DNA from: Belnapia moabensis DSM 16746
Lineage (GTDB): Bacteria; Pseudomonadota; Alphaproteobacteria; Acetobacterales; Acetobacteraceae
Reading direction: 5' to 3'
Assembly (NCBI RefSeq): GCF_000745835.1
Contig: NZ_JQKB01000005.1
Coordinates: 1 to 64,000, forward strand
DNA: 64,000 nt
The notes below the pieces were generated by a model that did not search any database, was not told the origin of the DNA, and saw only the letters and a program-made list of their open reading frames with translations. The position numbers were made by a program, and so were the translations under genes. Shown here piece after piece: positions 48,607 through 56,867 of this stretch (the first letter of the stretch is position 1; each line of letters begins with the position of its first letter).

Positions 48607-49011
48607 CTACTCCGCGGCGGCCAGCGCCATCGCCGGCCGCCGAGCCAGCACCAGCGGCAACAGGCGCGCCAGGAAGAGCAGGGCGCCGGCGAGGAAGACC
48701 AGCGCCGCACCGATGGCGAGGCCCGGTGCCTCATGCTCGATCGAGACATAGATGCCCGCCGGGAAGGCAACCGCCGAGCCGGCCGAGAGTGTGAATTGCA
48801 GCGGCGCCAGCACCCGCGCCTCGGCCAGCTGCGGCCAGGCCCGGTAAGTCAGCCCCATCAGCGCCAGCGTCGTCCAGCCGACCAGGTTGAGATGCGCATG
48901 CACCGGCGCCAGATGGAAGTCATGCGCCATCCCCATGGCGATGCCGAGGCCGGTGCCGACCACGAGGCAGCAGCCGGCAGCGAAGAGGAAGAGGGCGGGC
49001 AGGCGGGACAT
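48607..49011 (-). CDS. Small four-helix membrane protein, heme-copper-oxidase subunit I-like
   Basis: 134 residues, four predicted membrane helices. The segment HLAPVHAHLNLVGWTTLALMG has closely spaced histidines and resembles helix regions of heme-copper oxidase/NorB subunit I; such short stand-alone versions are often annotated as cytochrome-c oxidase in genomes. Most heme ligands of a full subunit I (about 500 residues) cannot be present. It stands alone, convergent with lolD (4-nt gap). Function unknown. Confidence 0.6.
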   Translation of the reverse strand: MSRLPALFLFAAGCCLVVGTGLGIAMGMAHDFHLAPVHAHLNLVGWTTLALMGLTYRAWPQLAEARVLAPLQFTLSAGSAVAFPAGIYVSIEHEAPGLAIGAALVFLAGALLFLARLLPLVLARRPAMALAAAE

Positions 49012-49063
49012 TGGCGTTTCCTCCTATTCAAGCGCGGGGATGTGCCAACACCACGTCGCTCGA

Positions 49064-49978
49064 TCATCCCGCCGGCGCCGCTTGTTTGTCGCGTCTGTCG
49101 CGCGGCCAGAGCGCGCCGCAGAGCATCCCGGCGATGACCGTCACCATGCCGGCGATTTGCATCGGCGTGACATGCTCGCCGAGCAGCAGCCAGGCCCAGA
49201 GCACGCCGAGCGCCGGCACCAGGGGCGGCAGCAGCGCCGCCCGCGCCGGCCCCATCGCCACCACAGCCCGGCTGTAGAGCACGATGGCGAGCCCGCCCGC
49301 GATCAGCCCTTGATAGGCGGCTTGCCACAGCGCCTCGACGGGATGCGCGGCGACGCCCTCGACGCCGAAGAGCAGCAGGTGCACCGGCACCCAGGCCAGC
49401 GAGAAGGCGCCGATGATCGCCGCCGTGCGCAGGCCGCTGACGTCCCAGCGCCGCATCAACACGCCGTAGAGCGCCCAGTTGAAGCCGCTCGCCAGCACCA
49501 TCAGGTCGCCGATCCAGGCCCGGCCGCCGCCCTCGCCGAGCCCCGCCCCGCCGATCAGCAGCAGCCCCGCCGCGATCACTGGCAGCCCGATCCGCACGCC
49601 CGTCTCCGGCGGCGTCCGCAGCAGCCACCAGGCGAGCAGCGGGGCGAAGACCATCGTCCCGCCCGGATTGAGGATGGAGGCATGCACCGCCGGCGCGAAG
49701 CGCAGCGCCACCGCCGTCAGCAGGAAATACGGCGCCCCGCCGAGCGCGGCCAGCACCACGGCCCGCCACCAGGCGAGCCCGCCGAGCCCGATCCGCAGCA
49801 GCAGCAGAAGGAAGAGCGGCCCAGCCACGCCATAGCGGATCAGCACCAAGTCCGCCACCGAGAGCCCCGCCGCCAGCGCATGGCCGGAGGCGGCGAAATT
49901 GGCGCTGAACATGATCATGGAGAGGACGCCGGCGGCGACCACGGCGCGGCTTGGTTGTTTCGGCATCCCGCGAAGCAT
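49064..49978 (-). CDS. EamA/DMT-family transporter
   Basis: 304 residues with ten predicted helices in two EamA repeats (about 15-150 and 165-295; the second ends LLLGEHVTPMQIAG, a family signature). Members export amino acids, nucleosides or drugs; substrate unknown. It is divergent from dnaE with a 35-nt gap, so promoters overlap. A second ATG at 49966 is possible. Confidence 0.82.
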   Translation of the reverse strand: MLRGMPKQPSRAVVAAGVLSMIMFSANFAASGHALAAGLSVADLVLIRYGVAGPLFLLLLLRIGLGGLAWWRAVVLAALGGAPYFLLTAVALRFAPAVHASILNPGGTMVFAPLLAWWLLRTPPETGVRIGLPVIAAGLLLIGGAGLGEGGGRAWIGDLMVLASGFNWALYGVLMRRWDVSGLRTAAIIGAFSLAWVPVHLLLFGVEGVAAHPVEALWQAAYQGLIAGGLAIVLYSRAVVAMGPARAALLPPLVPALGVLWAWLLLGEHVTPMQIAGMVTVIAGMLCGALWPRDRRDKQAAPAG

Positions 49979-50013
49979 GCCGGGGCTGGCGGCATCGTGC
50001 TAGTCTCCGAGGC

Positions 50014-53000
50014 ATGCGCGACGACTCGACCGCCGGCTTCGTCCATCTCCACGTCCATTCGAGCTATTCGCTCTCGGAAGGCGCCATCAAGGCGGAGAAG
50101 CTCGCCGCGCTCGCCAAGGATGCGGGGATGCCGGCGGTGGCGCTCACCGATTCGGCCAACCTCTTCGGCGCGCTGGAATTCGCGCAGAGCTGCCAGGGCA
50201 AGGGCATCCAGCCGATCATGGGCTGCCAGCTCTGGCTCTCCCGCGCCGCCTCCGACCCACGCCCCGAGGCGGAGCGCCTGCCGCCCGACCCGATCGTCGC
50301 CTTGGCGATGAACGCCCGGGGCTACGACAACCTCCAGCGCCTTTCCTCGCGCTCCTTCCTTGGCTCCGATGCCTCGGGCAAGCCCTGCCTTTCCTACGCG
50401 ACGCTGGAGGAGCATGCCGAGGGCATCTTCCTCCTGACCGGCGGCACGCTCGGCCCGGTCAGCCGCCTCCTTGCGGAAGGCCGCCGCGAGCCCGCCGAGG
50501 AGCTGCTCCGCCGCCTCGCCGCCACCTTCCCCGACCGGCTGGCAGTGGAGCTGCATCGCCATGGGCTCGAGGTGGAGAAGGCGATCGAGCCCGCCCTGCT
50601 GGCCCTGGCCGATGAGCTGGCGCTGCCCATCGTCGCCGCCAACGACGTCTACTTCGCCGTGCCCGCGATGTACGAGGCGCATGACGCCTTGCTCTGCATC
50701 GCCGAGAGCCGCGTGCTGGCCGAGAAGGACCGCCGCCGCGTCACGCCCGAGCACTGGTTCAAGCCGGCCGCCGCCATGCGCGCGCTTTTCGCCGACCTGC
50801 CGGATGCCTGCGACAACACCCTCGCCATCGCCCGCCGCTGCGCGGTGATGGCGGAGACGAAGAAGCCGGAACTGCCGATTTGCCCCAAGGTCCAGCCCGG
50901 CATGACCGAGGCGGAGACGGTGCGCGACATGGCCCATCGCGGCCTCGTCGCCCGGCTCGACGCGGCCGGCATCGAGGGCGACAAGCGCCCGGTCTACACG
51001 ACGCGTCTGGACTACGAGCTCGGTGTCATCGAGAGCATGGGCTTTGCCGGCTACTTCCTCATCGTCGCCGACTTCATCCAATGGGCGAAGGCGCAGACCC
51101 CGCCGATCCCGGTCGGTCCCGGCCGCGGCTCGGGCGCCGGCTCCGTCGCCGCCTGGGCCTTGCAGATCACCGATCTCGATCCGCTCCGCTTCGGCCTGCT
51201 CTTCGAGCGCTTCCTCAACCCCGAGCGCGTCTCGATGCCGGATTTCGACATCGACTTCTGCCAGGACCGGCGCGATGAAGTCATCGCCTATGTCCGCCGC
51301 GAATATGGCGAGGACCGGGTCGCGCAGATCATCACCTTCGGCAAGCTTCAGGCGAAGGCGGCCGTGCGCGATGTCGGCCGCGTCCTCGGCATGCCCTATG
51401 GCCAGGTGGACCGCATTGCCTCGCTGATCCCCTTCAACCCGGCGAAGCCGGTGACGCTCGCCCAGGCCATCGACGGCGAACCGCGGCTGCAGCAGATGCG
51501 CGACGCTGATGAGCAGGTGGCGCGCCTGCTCGAGATCGCCAACCAGCTGGAGGGCCTCTACCGCAACGCCTCGACGCACGCGGCTGGCGTCGTCATCGGC
51601 CGAAAGCCGCTGATCGACATCGTCCCCCTCTACCGCGACCCGCGCAGCGACATGCTCATCACCCAGTACTCGATGAAGTATGTTGAGCAGGCGAGCCTGG
51701 TGAAGTTCGACTTCCTCGGCCTGAAGACGCTGACCGTCATCGAGCAGGCGCTGGAGATCCTGAAGGGGCAGGGGGTCGAGATCGACATCAGCGCCATCCC
51801 GCTCGACGATGCCAAGACCTTCGAGATGCTGCGGAAGGGCGATGCCGCAGGGGTGTTCCAGTTCGAAGGCCAGGGCATGCGGGACTGCCTCCGGCAGATG
51901 CGGGTCGACCGCTTCGAGGATCTGGTCGCTGCCGTCTCGCTCTATCGCCCTGGTCCGATGGCGAACATCCCCGCCTATTGCCAGCGCAAGGCCGGCGAGC
52001 CCTGGGAGAGCCCGCACCCGAAGATCCACCCCATCCTGGAGGAGACCTTTGGCATCATGGTCTACCAGGAGCAGGTGATGCAGATCAGCCAGGAGCTGGC
52101 GGGCTATTCGCTCGGCGGCGCCGACCTGCTGCGCCGCGCCATGGGAAAGAAGATCGCTAAGGAGATGGAGCAGCAGCGCGCCATCTTCACCGAGGGCGCG
52201 GTCAAGAACGGCATCGAGCCGGCCAAGGCGACCGAGATCTTCGACATGATGGCGAAGTTCGCGGAATACGGCTTCAACAAGTCGCACGCTGCTGCATACG
52301 CTCTCGTCAGCTACCAGACCGCCTGGCTGAAGGCGAACCACACCGTCGCCTTCCTCGCCGCCTCCATGACGCTCGACCTCGACAAGACGGAGAAGCTGGC
52401 CGGGCACATGCAGGAATGCTCGCGCCTTGGCATCCCCGTGCTGCCGCCCGACATCAATCGCTCCGGCGCGTTCTTCCTCGTGGAGCAGCAGGAGGACGGC
52501 AAGCCGGCCATCCGCTTCGCACTCGCGGCGGTGAAGCGCGTTGGCGCGGCGGCGATGCAGGCGCTGGTTGCGGCCCGCGATGCATCCGGCCCCTTCGCCT
52601 CGGTCGCCGACTTCGCCCATCGCGTTGACCCGAAGCTGCTCAACAAGATGCAGATTGAGAACCTGGCCAAGGCCGGCGCCTTCGACGCGATGGAGCGCAA
52701 CCGCGCTCGGCTCGTCGCCGGTGCCGAGGTGGTGCTGCGCGCCGCCCAGGAAGCCGCCGAGCGCCGCGAGGACCCGACGGCCGACATGTTCGGCAGCAGC
52801 GGCGGCCCCGTGCCGCTGCGCCTCAAGGACATCCCCGACTGGCCGCAGCTCGAGAAGCTCTCCTATGAGGCGGAGGCAGTTGGCTTCCACCTCTCCGCCC
52901 ATCCGCTGGACACCTACAGGGAGGTGCTGCGTCGCCTCGGCGCCACGCCCTTCGTCGCGGTCGCCGACCGTGCCAAGGGCGGCTCCGCCAAGCTGACCCT

Positions 53001-53469
53001 GGCCGGCACCGTCGTCGCCACCAAGGAGCGGCCGACTCGCACCGGCAGCCGCATGTGCTGGCTGACCCTCTCCGACCAGACCGGCAGCTTCGAGGTGACG
53101 CTGTTCAGCGAGGTGTTGAACCGCGTCCGTGACCTGCTGACCGAGGGCAATGCGTTGCTGGTCAAGGCCGAAGCGCGCCTCGACAACGACGCGCTGCGCC
53201 TCACGGCGAGCGAGGTGGAGAGCCTGGAGAAGGCCAGCCAGGGCGTCGGCCAGGGCATTCGCCTCTGGCTGGAAGGCCCCGCCGCCGTCGACCCGATCCG
53301 CACCCTGCTGGAGCGCGAGGGCAGGGGCCGCGGCCGCGTCGTCGTCGTCGCCCGCACCGGCGAGGGGCAGGAGGTGGAACTCGCCCTGCCGGGCAAGTTC
53401 AACGTCTCGCCCCGGCTGATGCAGGCGATGAAGGTTCTGCCCGGCGTCGCGGATGTCGAAGCCGTCTAG
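50014..53469 (+). CDS. dnaE: DNA polymerase III alpha subunit
   Basis: 1151-residue replicative C-family polymerase. PHP domain at the N-terminus (HLHVHSSYSLSEGA), polymerase active-site region with PGRGSGAGS (about 370) and PDFDIDFCQDRRDE (catalytic aspartates, about 409), then beta-binding and OB-fold (about 990-1060) regions. Full length, standard DnaE1. ATG 50014 follows a GAGG ribosome site. The stop TAG lies in CTAG, shared with the stop of ada on the other strand. Confidence 0.97.
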   Translation: MRDDSTAGFVHLHVHSSYSLSEGAIKAEKLAALAKDAGMPAVALTDSANLFGALEFAQSCQGKGIQPIMGCQLWLSRAASDPRPEAERLPPDPIVALAMNARGYDNLQRLSSRSFLGSDASGKPCLSYATLEEHAEGIFLLTGGTLGPVSRLLAEGRREPAEELLRRLAATFPDRLAVELHRHGLEVEKAIEPALLALADELALPIVAANDVYFAVPAMYEAHDALLCIAESRVLAEKDRRRVTPEHWFKPAAAMRALFADLPDACDNTLAIARRCAVMAETKKPELPICPKVQPGMTEAETVRDMAHRGLVARLDAAGIEGDKRPVYTTRLDYELGVIESMGFAGYFLIVADFIQWAKAQTPPIPVGPGRGSGAGSVAAWALQITDLDPLRFGLLFERFLNPERVSMPDFDIDFCQDRRDEVIAYVRREYGEDRVAQIITFGKLQAKAAVRDVGRVLGMPYGQVDRIASLIPFNPAKPVTLAQAIDGEPRLQQMRDADEQVARLLEIANQLEGLYRNASTHAAGVVIGRKPLIDIVPLYRDPRSDMLITQYSMKYVEQASLVKFDFLGLKTLTVIEQALEILKGQGVEIDISAIPLDDAKTFEMLRKGDAAGVFQFEGQGMRDCLRQMRVDRFEDLVAAVSLYRPGPMANIPAYCQRKAGEPWESPHPKIHPILEETFGIMVYQEQVMQISQELAGYSLGGADLLRRAMGKKIAKEMEQQRAIFTEGAVKNGIEPAKATEIFDMMAKFAEYGFNKSHAAAYALVSYQTAWLKANHTVAFLAASMTLDLDKTEKLAGHMQECSRLGIPVLPPDINRSGAFFLVEQQEDGKPAIRFALAAVKRVGAAAMQALVAARDASGPFASVADFAHRVDPKLLNKMQIENLAKAGAFDAMERNRARLVAGAEVVLRAAQEAAERREDPTADMFGSSGGPVPLRLKDIPDWPQLEKLSYEAEAVGFHLSAHPLDTYREVLRRLGATPFVAVADRAKGGSAKLTLAGTVVATKERPTRTGSRMCWLTLSDQTGSFEVTLFSEVLNRVRDLLTEGNALLVKAEARLDNDALRLTASEVESLEKASQGVGQGIRLWLEGPAAVDPIRTLLEREGRGRGRVVVVARTGEGQEVELALPGKFNVSPRLMQAMKVLPGVADVEAV

Positions 53470-54521
53470 CCCTTCGCCCCCGCTCGCTCTTTCGCCAGCA
53501 GCGCCCGCTTCCGCGGCACGCCCCAGCGATAGCCGGTGAGGTCGCCATCCGCCCCCACCACGCGGTGGCAAGGCACCGCTAGCGAGACATGGTTCTGTGC
53601 GCAGGCCCGCGCCACCGCGCGGATCGCCCGCGGTGCGCCGATGGCAACGGCCATCTGCCCATAGGTCCGCGTCTCGCCGAAGGGGATGGTCTGCAAGGCC
53701 TCCCAGACCCGACGCTGGAAGGCGGTACCCCGCAGGTCGAGCGGCAGGGCGAGGGCGGCCTTCGGCTCCTTGAGGAACTCCACCACCTGCCGCACCGTCT
53801 CCGCCAGCGCCTCCGGCGCCGGCTCGATCCGCGCCCTGGGGAAACGTTGCCGCACATCCCCCTCCAGCGCGTCGAAATCCTCGGCGAAGCCAATGAAGCA
53901 GACGCCGCTCTCTGTCGCCCCGACCATCAGCGGCCCGAGTGCGCTCGTCGCGGTGGCGATGCGGATCGTCTCGCCTTCGCCGCCGCGCCGCGCGGCACCC
54001 GGCGTCATCCCCAGCACCCGCCCCGGCGCCCCATAGACCCGACTCTCGCTGCCATAGCCGGCGCCGGCGACGGCCTCCGCCACCCGGTCGCCCGCCGCCA
54101 GCGAGGCCTGCAACCGCCGCGCCCTGACCGAAGCGGCAAAGGAATGCGGCGTCACGCCGGTGATCTCCTTGAACAGCCGAAGGAAATGGTGCCGCGCATA
54201 GCCGGCTCGGTCGGCGAGCGTCACCAGCGAGGGCGTTGCCTCGCTCGCCTCGATCAGGTCGCAGGCGGCGCGGATGGCCGCGGCATGGATGGCGGCCCGC
54301 TCACCCTTCGGGTCGCAGCGCTTGCAGGCGCGGAAGCCATCCGCCTCCGCCGCCGGCGCGTCGGCATAGAAGCGCACATTCTGCTGGAGCGGCGGGCGTG
54401 AGGGGCAGCCGGGCCGGCAATAGACCCCTTGGGTGGTGACGGCGTAGAGGAAAGCGCCGCAATCGGGCGCCGGGTCACGGGCCAGAAGGGCTTCCCAGCG
54501 CAGGGCATCCTGGTCGAGCAT
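53466..54521 (-). CDS. ada: Bifunctional Ada: transcriptional activator and O6-methylguanine-DNA methyltransferase
   Basis: 351 residues in the full E. coli Ada layout: N-terminal zinc/methyl-acceptor domain (GVYCRPGCPSRPP with C35 and C39, then FRACKRCDP), an AraC-type helix-turn-helix in the middle (LADRAGYARHHFLRLFKEITG), and a C-terminal alkyltransferase with acceptor Cys in AVPCHRVVG. It repairs alkylated DNA and, when methylated at the N-terminal Cys, activates its regulon. The ATG at 54521 is chosen because the frame upstream is non-conserved. Confidence 0.93.
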   Translation of the reverse strand: MLDQDALRWEALLARDPAPDCGAFLYAVTTQGVYCRPGCPSRPPLQQNVRFYADAPAAEADGFRACKRCDPKGERAAIHAAAIRAACDLIEASEATPSLVTLADRAGYARHHFLRLFKEITGVTPHSFAASVRARRLQASLAAGDRVAEAVAGAGYGSESRVYGAPGRVLGMTPGAARRGGEGETIRIATATSALGPLMVGATESGVCFIGFAEDFDALEGDVRQRFPRARIEPAPEALAETVRQVVEFLKEPKAALALPLDLRGTAFQRRVWEALQTIPFGETRTYGQMAVAIGAPRAIRAVARACAQNHVSLAVPCHRVVGADGDLTGYRWGVPRKRALLAKERAGAKG

Positions 54522-54614
54522 CGGTCGGTCCTCGTCGTCGCTGCTGGCATCAGGATGACGATGCGGGCCTTCGGCAGCCATCCGAGCATTGCCCCGGCAT
54601 GAAGGGGAGGGGCG

Positions 54615-54956
54615 ATGAGCGAGACGATCACCGGCTGGCATGCCCATGTGTACTACGATTCGGCGACCACCCGCAGCACCGCCGCGGCGCTGCGCGAGGC
54701 AATCGCCGCCCGCTTCCCGGCGGCGGTGCTCGGCCGCTGGCATGATGTCCCGGTCGGCCCGCATCCGGGCGCCATGTACCAGGTCGCCTTCACGCCGGAG
54801 CTGCTGCCGGACCTGCTGCCCTTCCTCGCGCTGCACCGCGCCGGCCTCGCCATCCTGGTTCATCCCGAGACCGGCCGCGCCCGCGCCGACCACTCGGACC
54901 ATGCGCTCTGGATGGGTGCGATGCTGCCGCTCAGGCTGGAGGTCCTGCCGGAGTAG
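54615..54956 (+). CDS. DOPA 4,5-dioxygenase family protein
   Basis: 113 residues. Conserved GWHAHVYYD, GPHPGAMYQVAF and LVHPETG...DHSDHALWMG (histidines as candidate metal ligands). The family contains fungal DOPA 4,5-dioxygenases and many small bacterial homologues of unknown role. GGGGAGGGGCG precedes the ATG. Divergent from ada with a 93-nt gap. Confidence 0.82.
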   Translation: MSETITGWHAHVYYDSATTRSTAAALREAIAARFPAAVLGRWHDVPVGPHPGAMYQVAFTPELLPDLLPFLALHRAGLAILVHPETGRARADHSDHALWMGAMLPLRLEVLPE

Positions 54957-55267
54957 CGATCAAGGCCTTGCACGACGCCTCCACTGACCGCGCCGCATTC
55001 AGCCGCAGAACCGGGCAGGGCAGCTTCGCCAGCCAACGCCCCTTTGCATCCGGTTGCGTTGGCCAAGGCTAGCGATGTCGCGGAGATCCTATCGAACTAG
55101 TCGCGCCATGTGCCGCGACCTGCCAAGCGGCGGCTTCGCGGACAGCCGAAGTTTGCCAAAAACCAAGAACAGATTTTCGCGATTTCTGGCTTACCAATCG
55201 GTCATTCGTATACAAATCCGGCCCGCGCTTCCCTGTATCCCCTGCGGCTCTAGCGGGGGGACGTTCC
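54957..55267. other. Intergenic region with one hairpin, no gene seen
   Basis: 311 nt without a convincing reading frame. It contains a perfect 8-bp inverted repeat GCCAACGC (55032-55039) and GCGTTGGC (55056-55063), perhaps a terminator for the upstream dioxygenase-like gene, and a TATACA hexamer (55209-55214) in an A/T-richer stretch that could be the -10 of the aquaporin promoter. Confidence 0.4.
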
Positions 55268-55999
55268 ATGTCTCGCAAACTCGCCGCGGAATTCCTGGGC
55301 ACGCTCTGGCTCGTGCTCGGGGGATGCGGAAGTGCCGTGCTTGCCGCGGCCTTTCCGGATGTCGGCATCGCTTGCTCGGCGTTTCCTTCGCCTTCGGGCT
55401 GACGGTCCTGACCATGGCCTTCGCGATAGGCCATATCTCCGGCTGCCACCTGAACCCGGCCGTCACCTCCGGCCTGGTCGCCGCCGGCCGCTTCCAGGCC
55501 TCGGAGGCGCTGCCTACATCGCCGCCCAGGTGATCGGCGGCTGGCCGGCGCCTTCCTGCTCTACGCCGTCGCCTCCGGCCAGCCGGGCTTCGACCTGGCG
55601 GTGGAGGGCCTCGCGGCCAATGGCTTCGGCGATGCCTTTCCGGGCAAGTTCGACATGGTCTCGGGCTTCGTCACCGAGGTGGTGATGACCTTCTTTTTCC
55701 TGATCATCATCCTTGGCGCCACCTCGATGCGCGCCCCGCCCGGCTTCGCCCCCATCGCCATCGGCCTCGGCCTGACGCTGATCCACCTGATCAGCATCCC
55801 GGTCACCAATACCAGCGTGAACCCGGCCCGCAGCACTGGCCCAGCCTTCGTGCTCGGCGGCATCCTCGGCGGGCTGCTGCATCGCTGGCTGAGCACGGAG
55901 CAGGCGGTTGATGCCATCGACCGCGCCGTGGCCTCCGCCGAAGCACTGACCGCCGAGCCGGAAGCCCTGGCGCCCATGCCGGCGCGCCAGCCGCGGTAA
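55268..55999 (+). pseudogene. aqpZ: Aquaporin Z gene disrupted by three single-base frameshifts
   Basis: From the ATG at 55268 the translation begins like AqpZ ([20 protein letters not shown]) but leaves frame near 55370 (expected [12 protein letters not shown]). It resumes in the next frame through the first NPA motif (HLNPAVTSG), shifts again near 55511 (expected SEALAYIAAQ) and a third time near 55542 (expected [11 protein letters not shown]). It then runs open through the second NPA motif ([10 protein letters not shown]) to 55999. Each shift is explained by one missing G or C, so the net change is -3 and first and last parts are in the same frame. Either a decaying gene or clustered sequencing deletions. 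Intact, it would be a ~244-residue water channel. Confidence 0.85.
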
Positions 56000-56006
56000 C
56001 CGGAGG

Positions 56007-56864
56007 TCAGCTCCGCGCCGTCACCAGCCAGATGGCCGCCGGCATCACCACCCCGCCGGGCCCCTCGGCGGCCCGGTAGAAATCGAGGAGGCGGCCCCGC
56101 ACCGCCTCCCGCAACCCATCCGGCGCATTCTGCAGCGCCCGGCTGACCTGGCCGAGCGCCATGGCGAAACCCGTCGCCTCCTCCGCATCGGCACCGAGCC
56201 GCATCGGCACATCCTCCGGCGCCAGCGCCACCTCGGCGAAGCCCGCGCCGCGCAGGATGCGCTCCACCCGCGCCGGATCGGCGAAGGCGAATTGCCCGGG
56301 CTCCTCCGGCCCGGGCGTCGGCTGCGGCGGGATCAGGTCCCGCACCGCCGCTACGGCGCCACTCGTCCAGCGATTCTCGGCTGCCGCACGGAAGGCCGCC
56401 AGCACCACCCGCGCCCCCGGCGCCAGCGCCTTCCGCAAATGGTCGAAGGCCTCGATCGGCTGAAGGAAGAACATCACCCCAAAGCGCGAGGCCAGCAGGT
56501 CGAAGCTGCCGGTCGAGAAGGGATGCGCCGCCGCATCCGCCAGCAGCACCTCGGCCTGGGCAAGCCCCGCCTTTACGATCCGCCGCCGCGCCACCTCTAC
56601 CGAGTCCACCGCGATATCGACGCCCAGCACCCGCCCGCCCGGCCCGACCCGCTCCGCCAGGGCGAGGGTCGAGGTGCCGCTGCCGCAGCCGATATCGAGC
56701 ACCCGCTCGCCGGGCCGCGGTGCCGCCCGCGCCAGCAGTAGCTCGAGGATCGGCGCGAAGCGGGCATCGATCCGCTCATGCTCCCGCGCCCAGGCGCGGG
56801 TCGCCGGCCCGTTCCAATAAGCAGCCTGCGGCGCGTTCGGACCCTCGCTCGGCATGTCCGGCAT
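56007..56864 (-). CDS. SAM-dependent class I methyltransferase
   Basis: 285 residues with the SAM-binding motif VLDIGCGSGTSTLAL (about 55-69), acidic loop GVDIAVDSVE, and DLLASRFGVMFF (motif IV). UbiE/SmtA-like methyltransferase of unknown substrate. Starts 3 nt after the stop of the acyl-CoA ligase, so the two are probably co-transcribed. Confidence 0.83.
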   Translation of the reverse strand: MPDMPSEGPNAPQAAYWNGPATRAWAREHERIDARFAPILELLLARAAPRPGERVLDIGCGSGTSTLALAERVGPGGRVLGVDIAVDSVEVARRRIVKAGLAQAEVLLADAAAHPFSTGSFDLLASRFGVMFFLQPIEAFDHLRKALAPGARVVLAAFRAAAENRWTSGAVAAVRDLIPPQPTPGPEEPGQFAFADPARVERILRGAGFAEVALAPEDVPMRLGADAEEATGFAMALGQVSRALQNAPDGLREAVRGRLLDFYRAAEGPGGVVMPAAIWLVTARS

Positions 56865-56867
56865 CCG

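Noticed and set aside
49915-53571. 1218-codon open frame on the minus strand across dnaE
   Set aside because: It is the antisense shadow of dnaE in high-GC DNA: composition is biased (Arg/Gly/Ala/His-rich), no motif is recognisable, and the + strand encodes a complete DnaE.
55268-55999. Programmed ribosomal frameshifting in aqpZ
   Set aside because: Three separate shifts would be needed, no slippery heptamers or downstream pseudoknots are visible at the sites, and aquaporins are not known to use frameshifting.
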